DNA of 64,000 nucleotides from Caldimicrobium sp. (GTDB taxonomy: Bacteria; Desulfobacterota; Thermodesulfobacteria; Thermodesulfobacteriales; Thermodesulfobacteriaceae), in assembly GCA_025060015.1 (NCBI GenBank), contig JANXDB010000009.1, positions 1-64,000 on the forward strand. The letters are read 5' to 3'. A model generated the notes under the pieces. That model ran no database searches. It saw only the letters and a program-made list of their open reading frames with translations, and was not told where the DNA came from. The position numbers were made by a program, and so were the translations under genes. Positions within the stretch are counted from its first letter, which is position 1, and each line of letters begins with the position of its first letter. Shown one piece after another: positions 7,343 to 15,638 of the stretch.

Positions 7343-8722
7343 TTATTTGTTTTTAAAATCAACTGCTTGCTTCAAAAAATTCTCAGCCCAGTATTTTACA
7401 CTAAAAGTATGAATATGGGTATACCCTGCAAAAACATTCTTATAAATAATTCCATCCACTCCGGCTTTAAAGCCATAGCCCTTTTCAAGTTGAAGGACAA
7501 AACTCATCTTATGACCATCTCTAACCTCTGATGGATAAGAATAGTGAAATTCATGGCCTTTAATTATGGTGTCCTTTTCATGATAAGGATTTGGGGTTTG
7601 AACCTTTGCAATAACATAGCCATGACCACGGGGGCTTTGATCAACTTTGAACTTAATCGGTAAAACTCCAGTCATGGGATATCTTTTTCCATGCCATTCT
7701 ATTTCTTCACCCAAATAAATTAGACCTCCGCATTCGGCATAGATTGGCATCCCATTCTCAGCTGCAGTTTTCACATCACCTCTCAGGCTCTTATTCTCTG
7801 CCAGGATCTCAGCCTGAACCTCAGGGAAACCTCCACCGATGTAAAGGGCTGATACAGAAGGTAAAGCCCGCTCCTTCAATGAGTCTATAAAGATTAAGTT
7901 TGCTCCTAATTGAGATAGAGCCTCCAAATTTTCAGGATAGTAAAATTGAAAAGCAGGATCATAAAAGACGCCAACATCGACATCATATCTTGGCTCTGTT
8001 TTGTAATGGAAAATAGGAATGGATAGTTGGGGAACGTTTTTAGCAATATCTATAACAGCATCTAGATTTATGTTCTCCCTCAACTTCTCCACTAACTCGC
8101 TGATAAAATCAAGACCTCTCTCCCAGGAAGTTATTAGCCCTAAGTGCCTCTCTTTTACCGTTTCTCTTAACCTGGGGATTACACCCAAAACAGGAACATC
8201 AGTATACTTCTCTATTGCAGACCTTATGAGGTTTTCATGTCTGCTTCTTGCTATATGGTTTAAAATGACTCCCTTAATGAGGACCTCCAAATCAAAATCA
8301 ACAAAACCTTTTACCAAGGCAGCCATACTGCGGGTGGCTTTTGTGCAATCCACAACAAGTATGACAGGGGTCCTTAAAAGTTTTGCAAGACTTGCAGTGC
8401 TGCAACTTCCCTCTACATCCACACCATCAAAAAGCCCTCTATTACCCTCAATAATAGCTATATCTGAATTGAGAGACCCCCTGTACAGGGAATAAAGATT
8501 GTGATCCTCGTCAAAAAGAAATAGATCTAGGTTGCGACATGGCATTGTGGCAACCTTTGAAAGCCAACCAGCATCTATGTAATCCGGACCCTTCTTAAAG
8601 GGAGAAACCCTAAGGCCTCTGTCGTGAAGTAACTTGATAAGACCTAAAGTAAAAATCGTTTTTCCAGAGGCTCCTCGTGGAGCAGATATCATTAGACGCG
8701 GAACATTGTAATGCACAATCAT
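7343..8722 (-). CDS. dsrN: Cobyrinate a,c-diamide synthase-like glutamine amidotransferase (DsrN/CbiA)
   Basis: Two-domain CbiA-family protein. The N-terminal P-loop domain carries APRGASGKT near residue 15, and the C-terminal class I-like (GATase_3) glutaminase domain carries the nucleophile cysteine in YAECGGLIYLG and a histidine in the C-terminal GYTHIHTF. CbiA amidates cobyrinate a- and c-carboxylates; next to dsr genes the family is called DsrN and is held to make siro(haem)amide for sulfite reductase. Location between dsrP and a ferredoxin gene favours that role, though cobalamin synthesis is not excluded. I start at the ATG at 8722; a TTG at 8749 is in frame but would begin only seven bases after a strong hairpin. 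Neither start has a clear Shine-Dalgarno sequence. Confidence 0.85.
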   Translation of the reverse strand: MIVHYNVPRLMISAPRGASGKTIFTLGLIKLLHDRGLRVSPFKKGPDYIDAGWLSKVATMPCRNLDLFLFDEDHNLYSLYRGSLNSDIAIIEGNRGLFDGVDVEGSCSTASLAKLLRTPVILVVDCTKATRSMAALVKGFVDFDLEVLIKGVILNHIARSRHENLIRSAIEKYTDVPVLGVIPRLRETVKERHLGLITSWERGLDFISELVEKLRENINLDAVIDIAKNVPQLSIPIFHYKTEPRYDVDVGVFYDPAFQFYYPENLEALSQLGANLIFIDSLKERALPSVSALYIGGGFPEVQAEILAENKSLRGDVKTAAENGMPIYAECGGLIYLGEEIEWHGKRYPMTGVLPIKFKVDQSPRGHGYVIAKVQTPNPYHEKDTIIKGHEFHYSYPSEVRDGHKMSFVLQLEKGYGFKAGVDGIIYKNVFAGYTHIHTFSVKYWAENFLKQAVDFKNK

Positions 8723-8755
8723 ATCTGTTACTTTAAAACAGCTTTTCAATAAGGA

Positions 8756-8785
8756 AAGGGGCTGAGAATAAAATCTCAGCCCCTT
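8756..8785 (-). terminator. Hairpin between dsrP and dsrN (terminator or attenuator)
   Basis: A perfect 12-bp stem (AAGGGGCTGAGA paired with TCTCAGCCCCTT) closes a 6-base loop and begins 8 bases after the dsrP stop. In the minus direction the stem is followed by a short pyrimidine-rich tail (TCCTTATTG) rather than a long U tract, so partial termination or 3'-end protection of the dsrMKJOP message is the likeliest effect. Confidence 0.7.
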
Positions 8786-8793
8786 GAGGATCT

Positions 8794-9972
8794 TTAGCCT
8801 CTAGTTTTAACAGCTAAATTCTTTGATTCATACACAGAGAGAGTGATTTTATAAAGGACTGTTATTATGAGCAATCCGAGGGACCATACACCCGTGGCTA
8901 TCATTATCTCAGGAATGGTTGGTTTATAAGGTGTGACTGTCTCGAATACATTTGGGGTGAATCCTCCAACCATGAGAGCTACACCTTTTTCAATCCAAAC
9001 AGATAAAAAGATAGAAATGGCTCCCAAAGTTAGTGTAGTTTCGCTTCTTCTCAGGGAAGGAATCAATAGAAGGACTAAGCCAACAATTCCGAGAATCATG
9101 GAAGCCCACATTACAGGCACCCACTCCCTATGACCCTCGTAACCGAAAAATAGATACAGAAAAGGTGCCATGTGAGAGTGAATACCACTGTAGAAGGCTG
9201 TAAAGACTTCAAAGAAGAGGAATAGCAGATTTATGATAAAGGCATAGATTACGATTTTGCTGATAGTTTGAATAGCTTTGTCTCCTACATTAAAATTGGC
9301 AATTTTTTTAAGTAAAAGGGCAATGACAATCAAGAGGGCTGGACCTGCTGAAAAGGCTGAGGCTAAAAACCGAGGAGCCATAATAGCAGTCAACCAATAA
9401 TGCCTTCCAGGGAGGCCTTGTAGTAAGAAGGCGGTTACGATGTGAATGGAAGGACCCCACAGAATTGCCCAGTATATAAAGGGCTTAAGCCAAGAGGGAT
9501 ACTTAGTCCCTTTATACTCTGAGTGCAACACCATCCAGCCACAAAGAAGGTTAAGAAATAAATAAGTTGATAGAACGGTTAGATCCCAGAATATCAAGGA
9601 ATTTGGTGTGGGGTTTAGTATTACATACAATACCCTTGTTGGCTGTCCCATAACTACGAAAACGGAAAGCATTGCTATGATAACGGCACCAACGGCTAAA
9701 AACTCTGCTAAAACTGTTATCTTTCCAAATTCCTTATAGTTGTGAAAATAGTATGGAAGAACAATCATAACAGCTGAGGCAGCTACACCTACGAAGAAAG
9801 CCAGCTGGCCAATGTGGAAACCCCAGGTCAGATCACGATGAAGACCCGTAAGCATCCCAGCGCCATGATGGTGCTCTTGTAGCCAAAAATAAAAGGCTAG
9901 CCCTATAAAACTAACTAAGAGTAGTAGCCACAGCCAATACCATACTCCTCCTCTCAATGCCTTTTCAACCAT
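8794..9972 (-). CDS. dsrP: DsrP, NrfD/PsrC-family quinone-interacting membrane subunit of the DsrMKJOP complex
   Basis: 392 residues with about ten hydrophobic membrane-spanning segments and no cofactor motif, as expected for NrfD-type quinol/quinone-binding subunits. In the family DsrP is thought to exchange electrons between the menaquinone pool and DsrO/DsrJ on the outer side. The N-terminal MVEKALRGGVWYWLWLLLLV leads straight into the first helix. The motif region IHIVTAFLLQGLPGRHYWL, followed by APRFLASAFSAGPAL, is typical of this family. It is the last gene of the dsrMKJOP set, 15 bases after dsrO, with GGAGGTAG as ribosome binding site and a strong hairpin after its stop. Confidence 0.92.
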   Translation of the reverse strand: MVEKALRGGVWYWLWLLLLVSFIGLAFYFWLQEHHHGAGMLTGLHRDLTWGFHIGQLAFFVGVAASAVMIVLPYYFHNYKEFGKITVLAEFLAVGAVIIAMLSVFVVMGQPTRVLYVILNPTPNSLIFWDLTVLSTYLFLNLLCGWMVLHSEYKGTKYPSWLKPFIYWAILWGPSIHIVTAFLLQGLPGRHYWLTAIMAPRFLASAFSAGPALLIVIALLLKKIANFNVGDKAIQTISKIVIYAFIINLLFLFFEVFTAFYSGIHSHMAPFLYLFFGYEGHREWVPVMWASMILGIVGLVLLLIPSLRRSETTLTLGAISIFLSVWIEKGVALMVGGFTPNVFETVTPYKPTIPEIMIATGVWSLGLLIITVLYKITLSVYESKNLAVKTRG

Positions 9973-9987
9973 TATACTACCTCCACC

Positions 9988-10761
9988 TTATATTATGTAA
10001 AAAACCTTCGGGTTAGTTCCAAGCTCTGGTTTTCTGACCAAGATGATGTTTTCTGCAATCACTTTTCTAACCTCAGAATTTTCATCAAGTAGGTTACCAA
10101 AAAAAATCTTCCCCTTAGATGCCTCTACACAGTATGGCACTAATCCTTCGTCAAGCCTGTGATAACAAAATATACACTTCTCCACTACTCCAAGGCTTCT
10201 GGTGGGAAATTCTGGATTTACCGATCTCAGGTATTCTCTTGGTGGATAAAAGTTGTAATTCCTGGCTCCATAAGGACAAGCTGCCATACAGAATTTACAT
10301 CCGATGCACCTGTGCATGTCTTGCATAACAATGCCATCCTTTCTTTTAAAAGTGGCCTTAACAGGACATACTCTCACACACGGTGGATTGTCACAGTGAT
10401 TGCACAGTAACAAAAATGGTCTCTTTTTAATTTCATCGCCTATGTATTTGGTCTCCGCCGTAGGGAAACCCCTTACAAAGGTATCTTTCCATATCCATTT
10501 GACTTCTCTAATTTTATCTGGTATGTCTGGCACATTGTGAGCCCTATGACAAGCAAGAATAACACTATTAAAATCCTCTTCAGTTTGAAAAGCTCTTGTA
10601 TTAATAACCATGGCCCACTTAACCTTCTCTGAAGAGGAAGTATCCATCTTTTTCAACAATTCTGAACCTCTTCCCACGATTACCCCACCAGTGAGACTAA
10701 GAAAAGTGCCTGCTATACCATAACTTGTTATTTTCAGAAAGTCTCTTCTTTTCATGCTCAT
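9988..10761 (-). CDS. dsrO: DsrO, periplasmic iron-sulfur subunit with Tat signal
   Basis: 257 residues. A twin-arginine signal begins the protein (KRRDFLKITSYGIAG), so the folded iron-sulfur protein should be exported through Tat. Cysteine motifs for several [4Fe-4S] clusters follow: CNHCDNPPCVRVCP, CIGCKFCMAACPYG and CIFCYHR with a later C in PYCVEAS. This is the NrfC/PsrB-type electron-transfer module, which works between DsrP and the haem protein DsrJ outside the membrane. It starts inside the end of dsrJ (4-base overlap) and GGAGGAG precedes the ATG. Length and order are normal for dsrMKJOP. Confidence 0.93.
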   Translation of the reverse strand: MSMKRRDFLKITSYGIAGTFLSLTGGVIVGRGSELLKKMDTSSSEKVKWAMVINTRAFQTEEDFNSVILACHRAHNVPDIPDKIREVKWIWKDTFVRGFPTAETKYIGDEIKKRPFLLLCNHCDNPPCVRVCPVKATFKRKDGIVMQDMHRCIGCKFCMAACPYGARNYNFYPPREYLRSVNPEFPTRSLGVVEKCIFCYHRLDEGLVPYCVEASKGKIFFGNLLDENSEVRKVIAENIILVRKPELGTNPKVFYII

Positions 10762-11198
10762 TTTTTCTCCTCCTTAACAGAGATATGACAATTGAAGCAA
10801 TCTAAGTTGACTCCAGTAAATTGATGACATCTATCACAGAAGTTATGATAATCATTATGACACTTCAAACAGGTCCTTTGTAAGCTCATTACATAAATTT
10901 TTCCATCAGGAGATTTATAATTAACTTCCATCTTTCTGATTTTTTTATCTCTCCACTCATCAAGAAGTTTCATATGATACCCTCTCATGTACTTGGTATC
11001 TGCAACGCATCTTTCACTCATGGCAGCCTCATCAGGACCAGCCTCACTTACATGACAGGTGGTGCACATGCGTGCTTGACCAACATGGGGATCAGAAGGA
11101 GGCAAAGCTTTAAGATTGGTAAGGTTTAGCCAGATGGGTGTGGTAAGAAATAGAACCAAAATTAAAATACCAGGGATGACTTTGTCAACATTGTACAT
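10758..11198 (-). CDS. dsrJ: DsrJ, membrane-anchored multihaem cytochrome c, here with four CxxCH motifs
   Basis: 146 residues with one N-terminal membrane anchor (IPGILILVLFLTTPIWL). Downstream lie CTTCH, CLKCH, CDRCH and CFNCH. The last three match the three haem sites of characterised DsrJ proteins. The conserved segment CVADTKYMRGYHM holds the Cys that serves as an axial haem ligand in Allochromatium DsrJ. The first CTTCH lies about 20 residues before that Cys and is an extra motif, so a tetrahaem protein is possible. DsrJ sits on the outer membrane face in the DsrMKJOP complex. It lies 2 bases from dsrK and overlaps dsrO by four. Confidence 0.92.
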   Translation of the reverse strand: MYNVDKVIPGILILVLFLTTPIWLNLTNLKALPPSDPHVGQARMCTTCHVSEAGPDEAAMSERCVADTKYMRGYHMKLLDEWRDKKIRKMEVNYKSPDGKIYVMSLQRTCLKCHNDYHNFCDRCHQFTGVNLDCFNCHISVKEEKK

Positions 11199-11200
11199 AA

Positions 11201-12817
11201 CTAAACCTCCTCTTCCATACCTTTTAATGGTCTGTATCTTAAGTCAGTGGTCCTTTTCTTTTCGCCTTCCATTATCAGGGCGTTGCCCACCAGCTCATGA
11301 ACTCCTGCCACTTCAACCCCAGGCACCCAATATTTCATAAGAGTAGGAAGAACCGCTCTATCTATAGCACATATGCAGGAAAGAGTGTTTACTCCGTAGT
11401 TTTTGTGAACGAACTCTACTGCATTAGCACGGGGAAAACCTCCCCTCATTCTCATCTCCATGTATTCATCAGCATTTAGTCCTGAACCACTTCCACAACA
11501 GAAGGTCTTCTCACGAATGGTATTCTCCGGCATCTCTACAAAGTTGTTACAAACATTTTTTATAATAAATCTTGGCTCTTCGAAGATACCCATGCCCCTA
11601 GAGGTATTGCAGGAGTCATGGAAGGTTATCACAAGGTGGTCATTGCGTGAGGGGTCAATATTTAACTTACCATGGGCTATTAGGTCCGCTGTAAACTCAC
11701 AGATGTGGACAGCCTTATGATCTCTTGCGTGATCAAAGACGGTTCCTGTGATGGGTGATTTGGGAACTTCCAGATAGTCAAAGGGACCAAACCAAGTATT
11801 GTGATACTGGTGCCAAACCCTCCACATATGCCCACATTCACCGCCTATTATCCATTTGACTTTGAGTCTCTTTGCCTCTTCGTAGATCTTTCCATGTAAT
11901 TTTTTAGCTAACTCCAAGGTATTAAAAAATCCAAAGTTACCTCCTTCAGAGGCATAGGTGCTTATGGTGTAATCAAGTCCAATGTGGTGAAAGAGTAAGA
12001 CATAACCCATGAAGGTGTATATTCCAGGTTCTGCAAAGAAGTCAGCCGAGGGGGTTACAAAGAGAACCTCTGCACCCTTTTTGTTAATGGGGACCTCAAT
12101 ATTGAGACCAGTAATTTCTGCGATATCACCCAACAGAAATTCGATATTTTCCTTTATAGTATGTGGTTGAAGTCCGATGTGATTACCGATGAAATGGGAG
12201 AATCTGACGGGTTTCATAGCCCAGTCAAGGGCTATACCGAGCTCGTGTAGAATCTCTCTCATAATGATAGTAACCTCTGCGGTATCAATCCCATAGGGAC
12301 AAAAGACTGAGCACCTTCTACACTCCGTACACTGATAAAAATAGTAATACCACTCTTTAATAACCTCTTCAGTCAGAGGCCTTGCCCCAGCAAGGCGACC
12401 AAAGAGCTTACCGAAAAAGGAAAATTCTCCCTTTATGATGGATCTAATTAGCTCTGCCCTAAGAACGGGCATATTCTTGGGATCACCAGATCCTAAGAAA
12501 TAATGGCACTTATCTGCACAGGCTCCACACCTAACACAGATATCCATAAAGAGTTTGAAAGATCTAAAACGTTCCATACGATCCCTAATAGCCTTCAAAA
12601 TCCTCTCCTTCCAATCCTCCGGAAGAGGCCATTTTTCATCGTAGGGTTGCCATTTCCCAAGATGGGGCTTCCCTAAATCCTCCATTACCTGAGGTTCAAC
12701 GGCATAGAGGTATCTACCTGCTTTGAACTCTGGCTTTACATCCATCCATGGTTGAGCGGGCATTTTATGTAAATTTACATCCTTAATTAAATCTTCAGGT
12801 TTAGGCAATTTACTCAT
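11201..12817 (-). CDS. dsrK: DsrK, HdrD-like iron-sulfur subunit (CCG domain) of DsrMKJOP
   Basis: 538 residues, cytoplasmic, no signal. Two [4Fe-4S] ferredoxin motifs (CVRCGACADKCHYF near residue 94 and CTECRRCSVFCPYG near 164) are followed by a C-terminal CCG region with CNTSRGMG, then TFCCGSGSG, and CICAIDRA, resembling the noncubane [4Fe-4S] site of heterodisulfide reductase HdrB/HdrD. DsrK is the catalytic cytoplasmic subunit and is held to reduce the DsrC trisulfide, linking the membrane to sulfite reductase. It follows dsrM by 14 bases; GAGGAGGGG is the ribosome binding site. Length agrees with DsrK of sulfate reducers. Confidence 0.94.
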   Translation of the reverse strand: MSKLPKPEDLIKDVNLHKMPAQPWMDVKPEFKAGRYLYAVEPQVMEDLGKPHLGKWQPYDEKWPLPEDWKERILKAIRDRMERFRSFKLFMDICVRCGACADKCHYFLGSGDPKNMPVLRAELIRSIIKGEFSFFGKLFGRLAGARPLTEEVIKEWYYYFYQCTECRRCSVFCPYGIDTAEVTIIMREILHELGIALDWAMKPVRFSHFIGNHIGLQPHTIKENIEFLLGDIAEITGLNIEVPINKKGAEVLFVTPSADFFAEPGIYTFMGYVLLFHHIGLDYTISTYASEGGNFGFFNTLELAKKLHGKIYEEAKRLKVKWIIGGECGHMWRVWHQYHNTWFGPFDYLEVPKSPITGTVFDHARDHKAVHICEFTADLIAHGKLNIDPSRNDHLVITFHDSCNTSRGMGIFEEPRFIIKNVCNNFVEMPENTIREKTFCCGSGSGLNADEYMEMRMRGGFPRANAVEFVHKNYGVNTLSCICAIDRAVLPTLMKYWVPGVEVAGVHELVGNALIMEGEKKRTTDLRYRPLKGMEEEV

Positions 12818-12831
12818 CGTCTACCCCTCCT

Positions 12832-13866
12832 CTAAGTTTGCTTTTGAGCTTCCTTTACCCATTCCTCATCTATGGGCATTCCTGCCTCTTCCATAACATC
12901 TCTGAATTTCTCCTGCCACTCAGCATAGGTGGTGTATTTCACAGGATAATCCCAAGGATTAACATGACGCTTCATGCGGTTATCATTGGCCATGTTTCTT
13001 GTGGGACTGAAAAATACCCCTATCATGTGTACTAATTTACTGAAAGGAAAATACATGGCTAAAGAACTCACCAAGAAGAGGTGCACATAAAAGAGAACAC
13101 CTAATGGAGCCTCAGGGATGATAGGTTTAAATGTCGCGAGTTTAATTGCATAGTGTTTTATAGCAAAGATATCAGGTTTTATAATGACTCTCATGAGAAT
13201 ACCTGTGATTACAATGCTGATAATGAGAAGCAGTGGAAAATAGTCTGAGGCATAAGAGATGTAGTTCACCTTGGCATCAAAAAGCCTTCTTAATAGCAAA
13301 AAGGACAATCCCAATAGGATTAATAGGTCAGAAAGATAAAGGGTGGGAAAACTAATTTGAAAGAAACCATCCACCTTCTCAAGGATATTTACGAATTCCG
13401 GAACGGGATAAACAAAAAATCTCAAATGTCTAAGAATTATAATTAAAAAACCCAGATGGAAGAGCATTGCTCCCAGCCATAAAAACTTAGCTGATCCATA
13501 GATAAGCTTTTTGCCCTCCAAGTCTGCTCTTAAATTTCTAAAGAGACTTCTGAAGAGAAAGACCTCAAAGAACATCCTCAAGCCTACCTCAAAAGTTGAA
13601 GCCGGTGATTCTAATCTGCTTCTCTTGATCCAGGGCAAACTTTTTTGTTGGCCACAGGTAGTAGGGATTTTGAAAGGTTGTGGAGACCGCGCCCAATTAA
13701 CCATCCGATAAATCAATCCAATAATGAAAACTGCCAGTGCGCCATAGGGTATTATCACCCCGAAGAGAAATTTGAGACCAAGGACACCTACCCCTATCAT
13801 AGGAATTAAGATAAGCGCAGCAATGATCAAGAGACTAAAGAAAAAATCGTTATACCTACTATTCAT
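12832..13866 (-). CDS. dsrM: DsrM, haem b membrane subunit of DsrMKJOP
   Basis: About 344 residues with five to six transmembrane helices. It is the NarI-like dihaem cytochrome b subunit that contacts menaquinone and pairs with DsrK; likely haem-ligand histidines lie in LGAMLFHLGFLIIILRHLRF (about 155-173). The central segment PTTCGQQKSLPWIKRS is a hallmark of DsrM. I start at the ATG at 13866, eight bases behind the ribosome binding site GAGGAGAGG; a longer frame reaches 13911 but would overlap the gene upstream. It is the first dsr gene proper, 13 bases after the RsbRD_N gene. Confidence 0.93.
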   Translation of the reverse strand: MNSRYNDFFFSLLIIAALILIPMIGVGVLGLKFLFGVIIPYGALAVFIIGLIYRMVNWARSPQPFKIPTTCGQQKSLPWIKRSRLESPASTFEVGLRMFFEVFLFRSLFRNLRADLEGKKLIYGSAKFLWLGAMLFHLGFLIIILRHLRFFVYPVPEFVNILEKVDGFFQISFPTLYLSDLLILLGLSFLLLRRLFDAKVNYISYASDYFPLLLIISIVITGILMRVIIKPDIFAIKHYAIKLATFKPIIPEAPLGVLFYVHLFLVSSLAMYFPFSKLVHMIGVFFSPTRNMANDNRMKRHVNPWDYPVKYTTYAEWQEKFRDVMEEAGMPIDEEWVKEAQKQT

Positions 13867-13879
13867 AAGCACCTCTCCT

Positions 13880-14407
13880 CTATTGATGTTTTTCTTGGTA
13901 GCTTTGATCAAGCAATCCTGCTCTTTTTAATAGCAAGTAGTGATTTCTTTTCCACTCTTCTATCTTTAAGTCGTAGATCCTTTCACGGTACTTTAGGTAG
14001 TAATCTCCAACCCGTAAGAGAAGGGCTGAAAGAAGGTCTTCAAATTCTAAGATGGCGTTTATTCCGTATCTCTGCACTATTTCTTCACCCCAATGTTCTC
14101 GAATCAAAGCCTTGAGATCTATCAGAAAACTCAGGGCCAGAGAAAGGCTACCTTCTTGAGTAGCTCTAAGCTGAGCTAATTTTTCCAGATATGGATCAAT
14201 AAAGCTAAAATTCAGTTCTTCACTTAAAAAATCTAAAATACCCTTAAAACATTCCTCTACATGAAAAGCAAAAGGGTTTTGAAAGGGATCAGCGCCCTTT
14301 TTTAGGTAGGTCTTTGACTCGCCGTATTTGGACCAGTAGAGATCAATCCAACGCTGGAATATATCGTCCTTATGATCCTGAAAGAATTCACCTAAAACTA
14401 ATTTCAA
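13880..14407 (-). CDS. RsbRD N-terminal-domain protein heading the dsr operon
   Basis: 175 residues, all helical, soluble. The sequence (FFQDHKDDIFQRWIDLYW at the start; FHVEECFKGILDFL in the middle) fits the RsbRD_N/RsbT co-antagonist N-terminal fold, a globin-like sensor module. A short stand-alone RsbRD_N gene directly upstream of dsrM recurs in sulfate reducers, so a role in sensing or regulating the DsrMKJOP complex is likely but unproven. The start is a TTG at 14407 just behind AGGAGGGGGG. It is the first gene after the operon promoter at 14432-14458. Confidence 0.85.
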   Translation of the reverse strand: MKLVLGEFFQDHKDDIFQRWIDLYWSKYGESKTYLKKGADPFQNPFAFHVEECFKGILDFLSEELNFSFIDPYLEKLAQLRATQEGSLSLALSFLIDLKALIREHWGEEIVQRYGINAILEFEDLLSALLLRVGDYYLKYRERIYDLKIEEWKRNHYLLLKRAGLLDQSYQEKHQ

Positions 14408-14431
14408 GCCCCCCTCCTGTTGAGATTTTTA

Positions 14432-14458
14432 ATTATATGAAAAGAAACTAAATGTCAA
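14432..14458 (-). promoter_or_regulatory. Promoter of the dsr operon
   Basis: On the minus strand TTGACA (14458-14453) and TATAAT (14437-14432) are separated by 15 bases, one or two short of optimal; a shifted -10 gives 16. It lies about 25 bases before the RsbRD_N start. The 145-base gap up to 14552 is very AT-rich and otherwise holds nothing I can name. Confidence 0.55.
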
Positions 14459-14552
14459 GATAAATTTTTTGTTAATTTTGCTTTTTAAATAACCTTTAAG
14501 TCCTAAAATGAATATTATTAAAACCCTTTTAGAGAATTTTCTTTATAAAGTT

Positions 14553-15638
14553 TTATTTAAAGAGTTTTAACAAATTTTTCAGTTTGTTATCTTTTTCTGA
14601 GGGTGAAAGCTTTGCCTGTTCTAGAAGAAATTCCAATTCTCTGATGGTGTTTTCATAAACCCTTGAATTTATCTTGTAGGGATACCCATCCTTTCCGCCA
14701 TGGGCATAGGAGTAATGCACAGGGTCCTTTCTGCAAGCTTTTACATCATAAATTAGTTCAGCTGTAAGGGTTAAAGCCCGAAGACCTTTGGCACCAAGCC
14801 CAGGAGTCAATAGGAGATCAGTGAAATTATTAGGATTACTCTGATAGGTCTTTTCAAGAATCTTAGGTAGGACTTCATAAGAAAAATCATTATCACTTAA
14901 GGAGTGTTCCCTCTTTAAACGAAATTTATGCTCAGCTTTTACCTCCTTCAAGATCTTAAACATGGGCTCTTTAAGCAAGGAAAGCACACCTTTTCTTGCC
15001 ATCTCGCTTTCCTTTGCTGTCAGGTTTAAAACCTCTGCTTTCTTGACAGGAGAGGCTATTCCTTCATGGGGATCAGCAAAAAAGTCTTCAACCTTTGGTC
15101 CAAACCAGTGATATCTTCGAGCATAGGAGGTTTTATCATCCATCCCCTGCTGGATAACAGCCCAGTCTCCCTTTTCTGTAAAGATAAAGAGATGAAAATA
15201 CAGTGAAAAGCCATCCTGTAAGGCATTGTTGTCTATGCGGGCAACTAATCTACTAAGGGTTATCATATTTTGGATTTCTGTCTTTAATGAAGCCCTTTCA
15301 CCCCATTTTTCAATTTCTGCAGGCGTAGAAAGAGCCTGAGATCCCTTACCACCACAAATAAAAATTCCCCAATCCTTTGCCTCAGGCTCAAGGGCCTTTT
15401 TAATTGCTCCACCTACGGTAGTTGTCAATCCAGAGGAGTGCCAATCAAAACCAAGTAAGCATCCCAGGGCTTGAAACCAAAAGGGATCCGCAAGTCTCCT
15501 CAACAATTCCCTTCTTCCAAACTCTCTGAGCATAACCAGTAAAATTGCTCTACTCAGGCGGATCATCTTTTTAAAAAGCCATGGGGGACATTTACCATAA
15601 TGTAATGGAAGATCTACGGTGCTCTTTGATATCATCAT
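14553..15638 (-). CDS. DUF763 domain-containing protein
   Basis: 361 residues, soluble. It matches DUF763, a family of about 350-400 residues found mainly in archaea and thermophilic bacteria, by its start (STVDLPLHYGKCPPWLF), the FHWDWHSSG-like segment seen here as GFDWHSSGLTTTVGGAIK, GIFICGGKG, and the C-terminal DLLLTPGLGAKGLRAL, a helix-hairpin-helix-like element, followed by DPVHYSYAHGGKDGYP. No biochemical activity is established; the HhH-like segment and several conserved His/Asp residues suggest nucleic acid binding or processing. It is the last gene of a seven-gene operon and overlaps pyrF by four bases. Confidence 0.85.
   Translation of the reverse strand: MMISKSTVDLPLHYGKCPPWLFKKMIRLSRAILLVMLREFGRRELLRRLADPFWFQALGCLLGFDWHSSGLTTTVGGAIKKALEPEAKDWGIFICGGKGSQALSTPAEIEKWGERASLKTEIQNMITLSRLVARIDNNALQDGFSLYFHLFIFTEKGDWAVIQQGMDDKTSYARRYHWFGPKVEDFFADPHEGIASPVKKAEVLNLTAKESEMARKGVLSLLKEPMFKILKEVKAEHKFRLKREHSLSDNDFSYEVLPKILEKTYQSNPNNFTDLLLTPGLGAKGLRALTLTAELIYDVKACRKDPVHYSYAHGGKDGYPYKINSRVYENTIRELEFLLEQAKLSPSEKDNKLKNLLKLFK

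Noticed and set aside
8019-8495. A 158-residue open frame opposite dsrN
   Set aside because: Antisense shadow with no motif or ribosome binding site.
13867-13911. Longer DsrM N-terminus starting at 13911
   Set aside because: It would overlap the RsbRD_N gene by 32 bases and place a good ribosome binding site inside the gene; the ATG at 13866 fits DsrM length.
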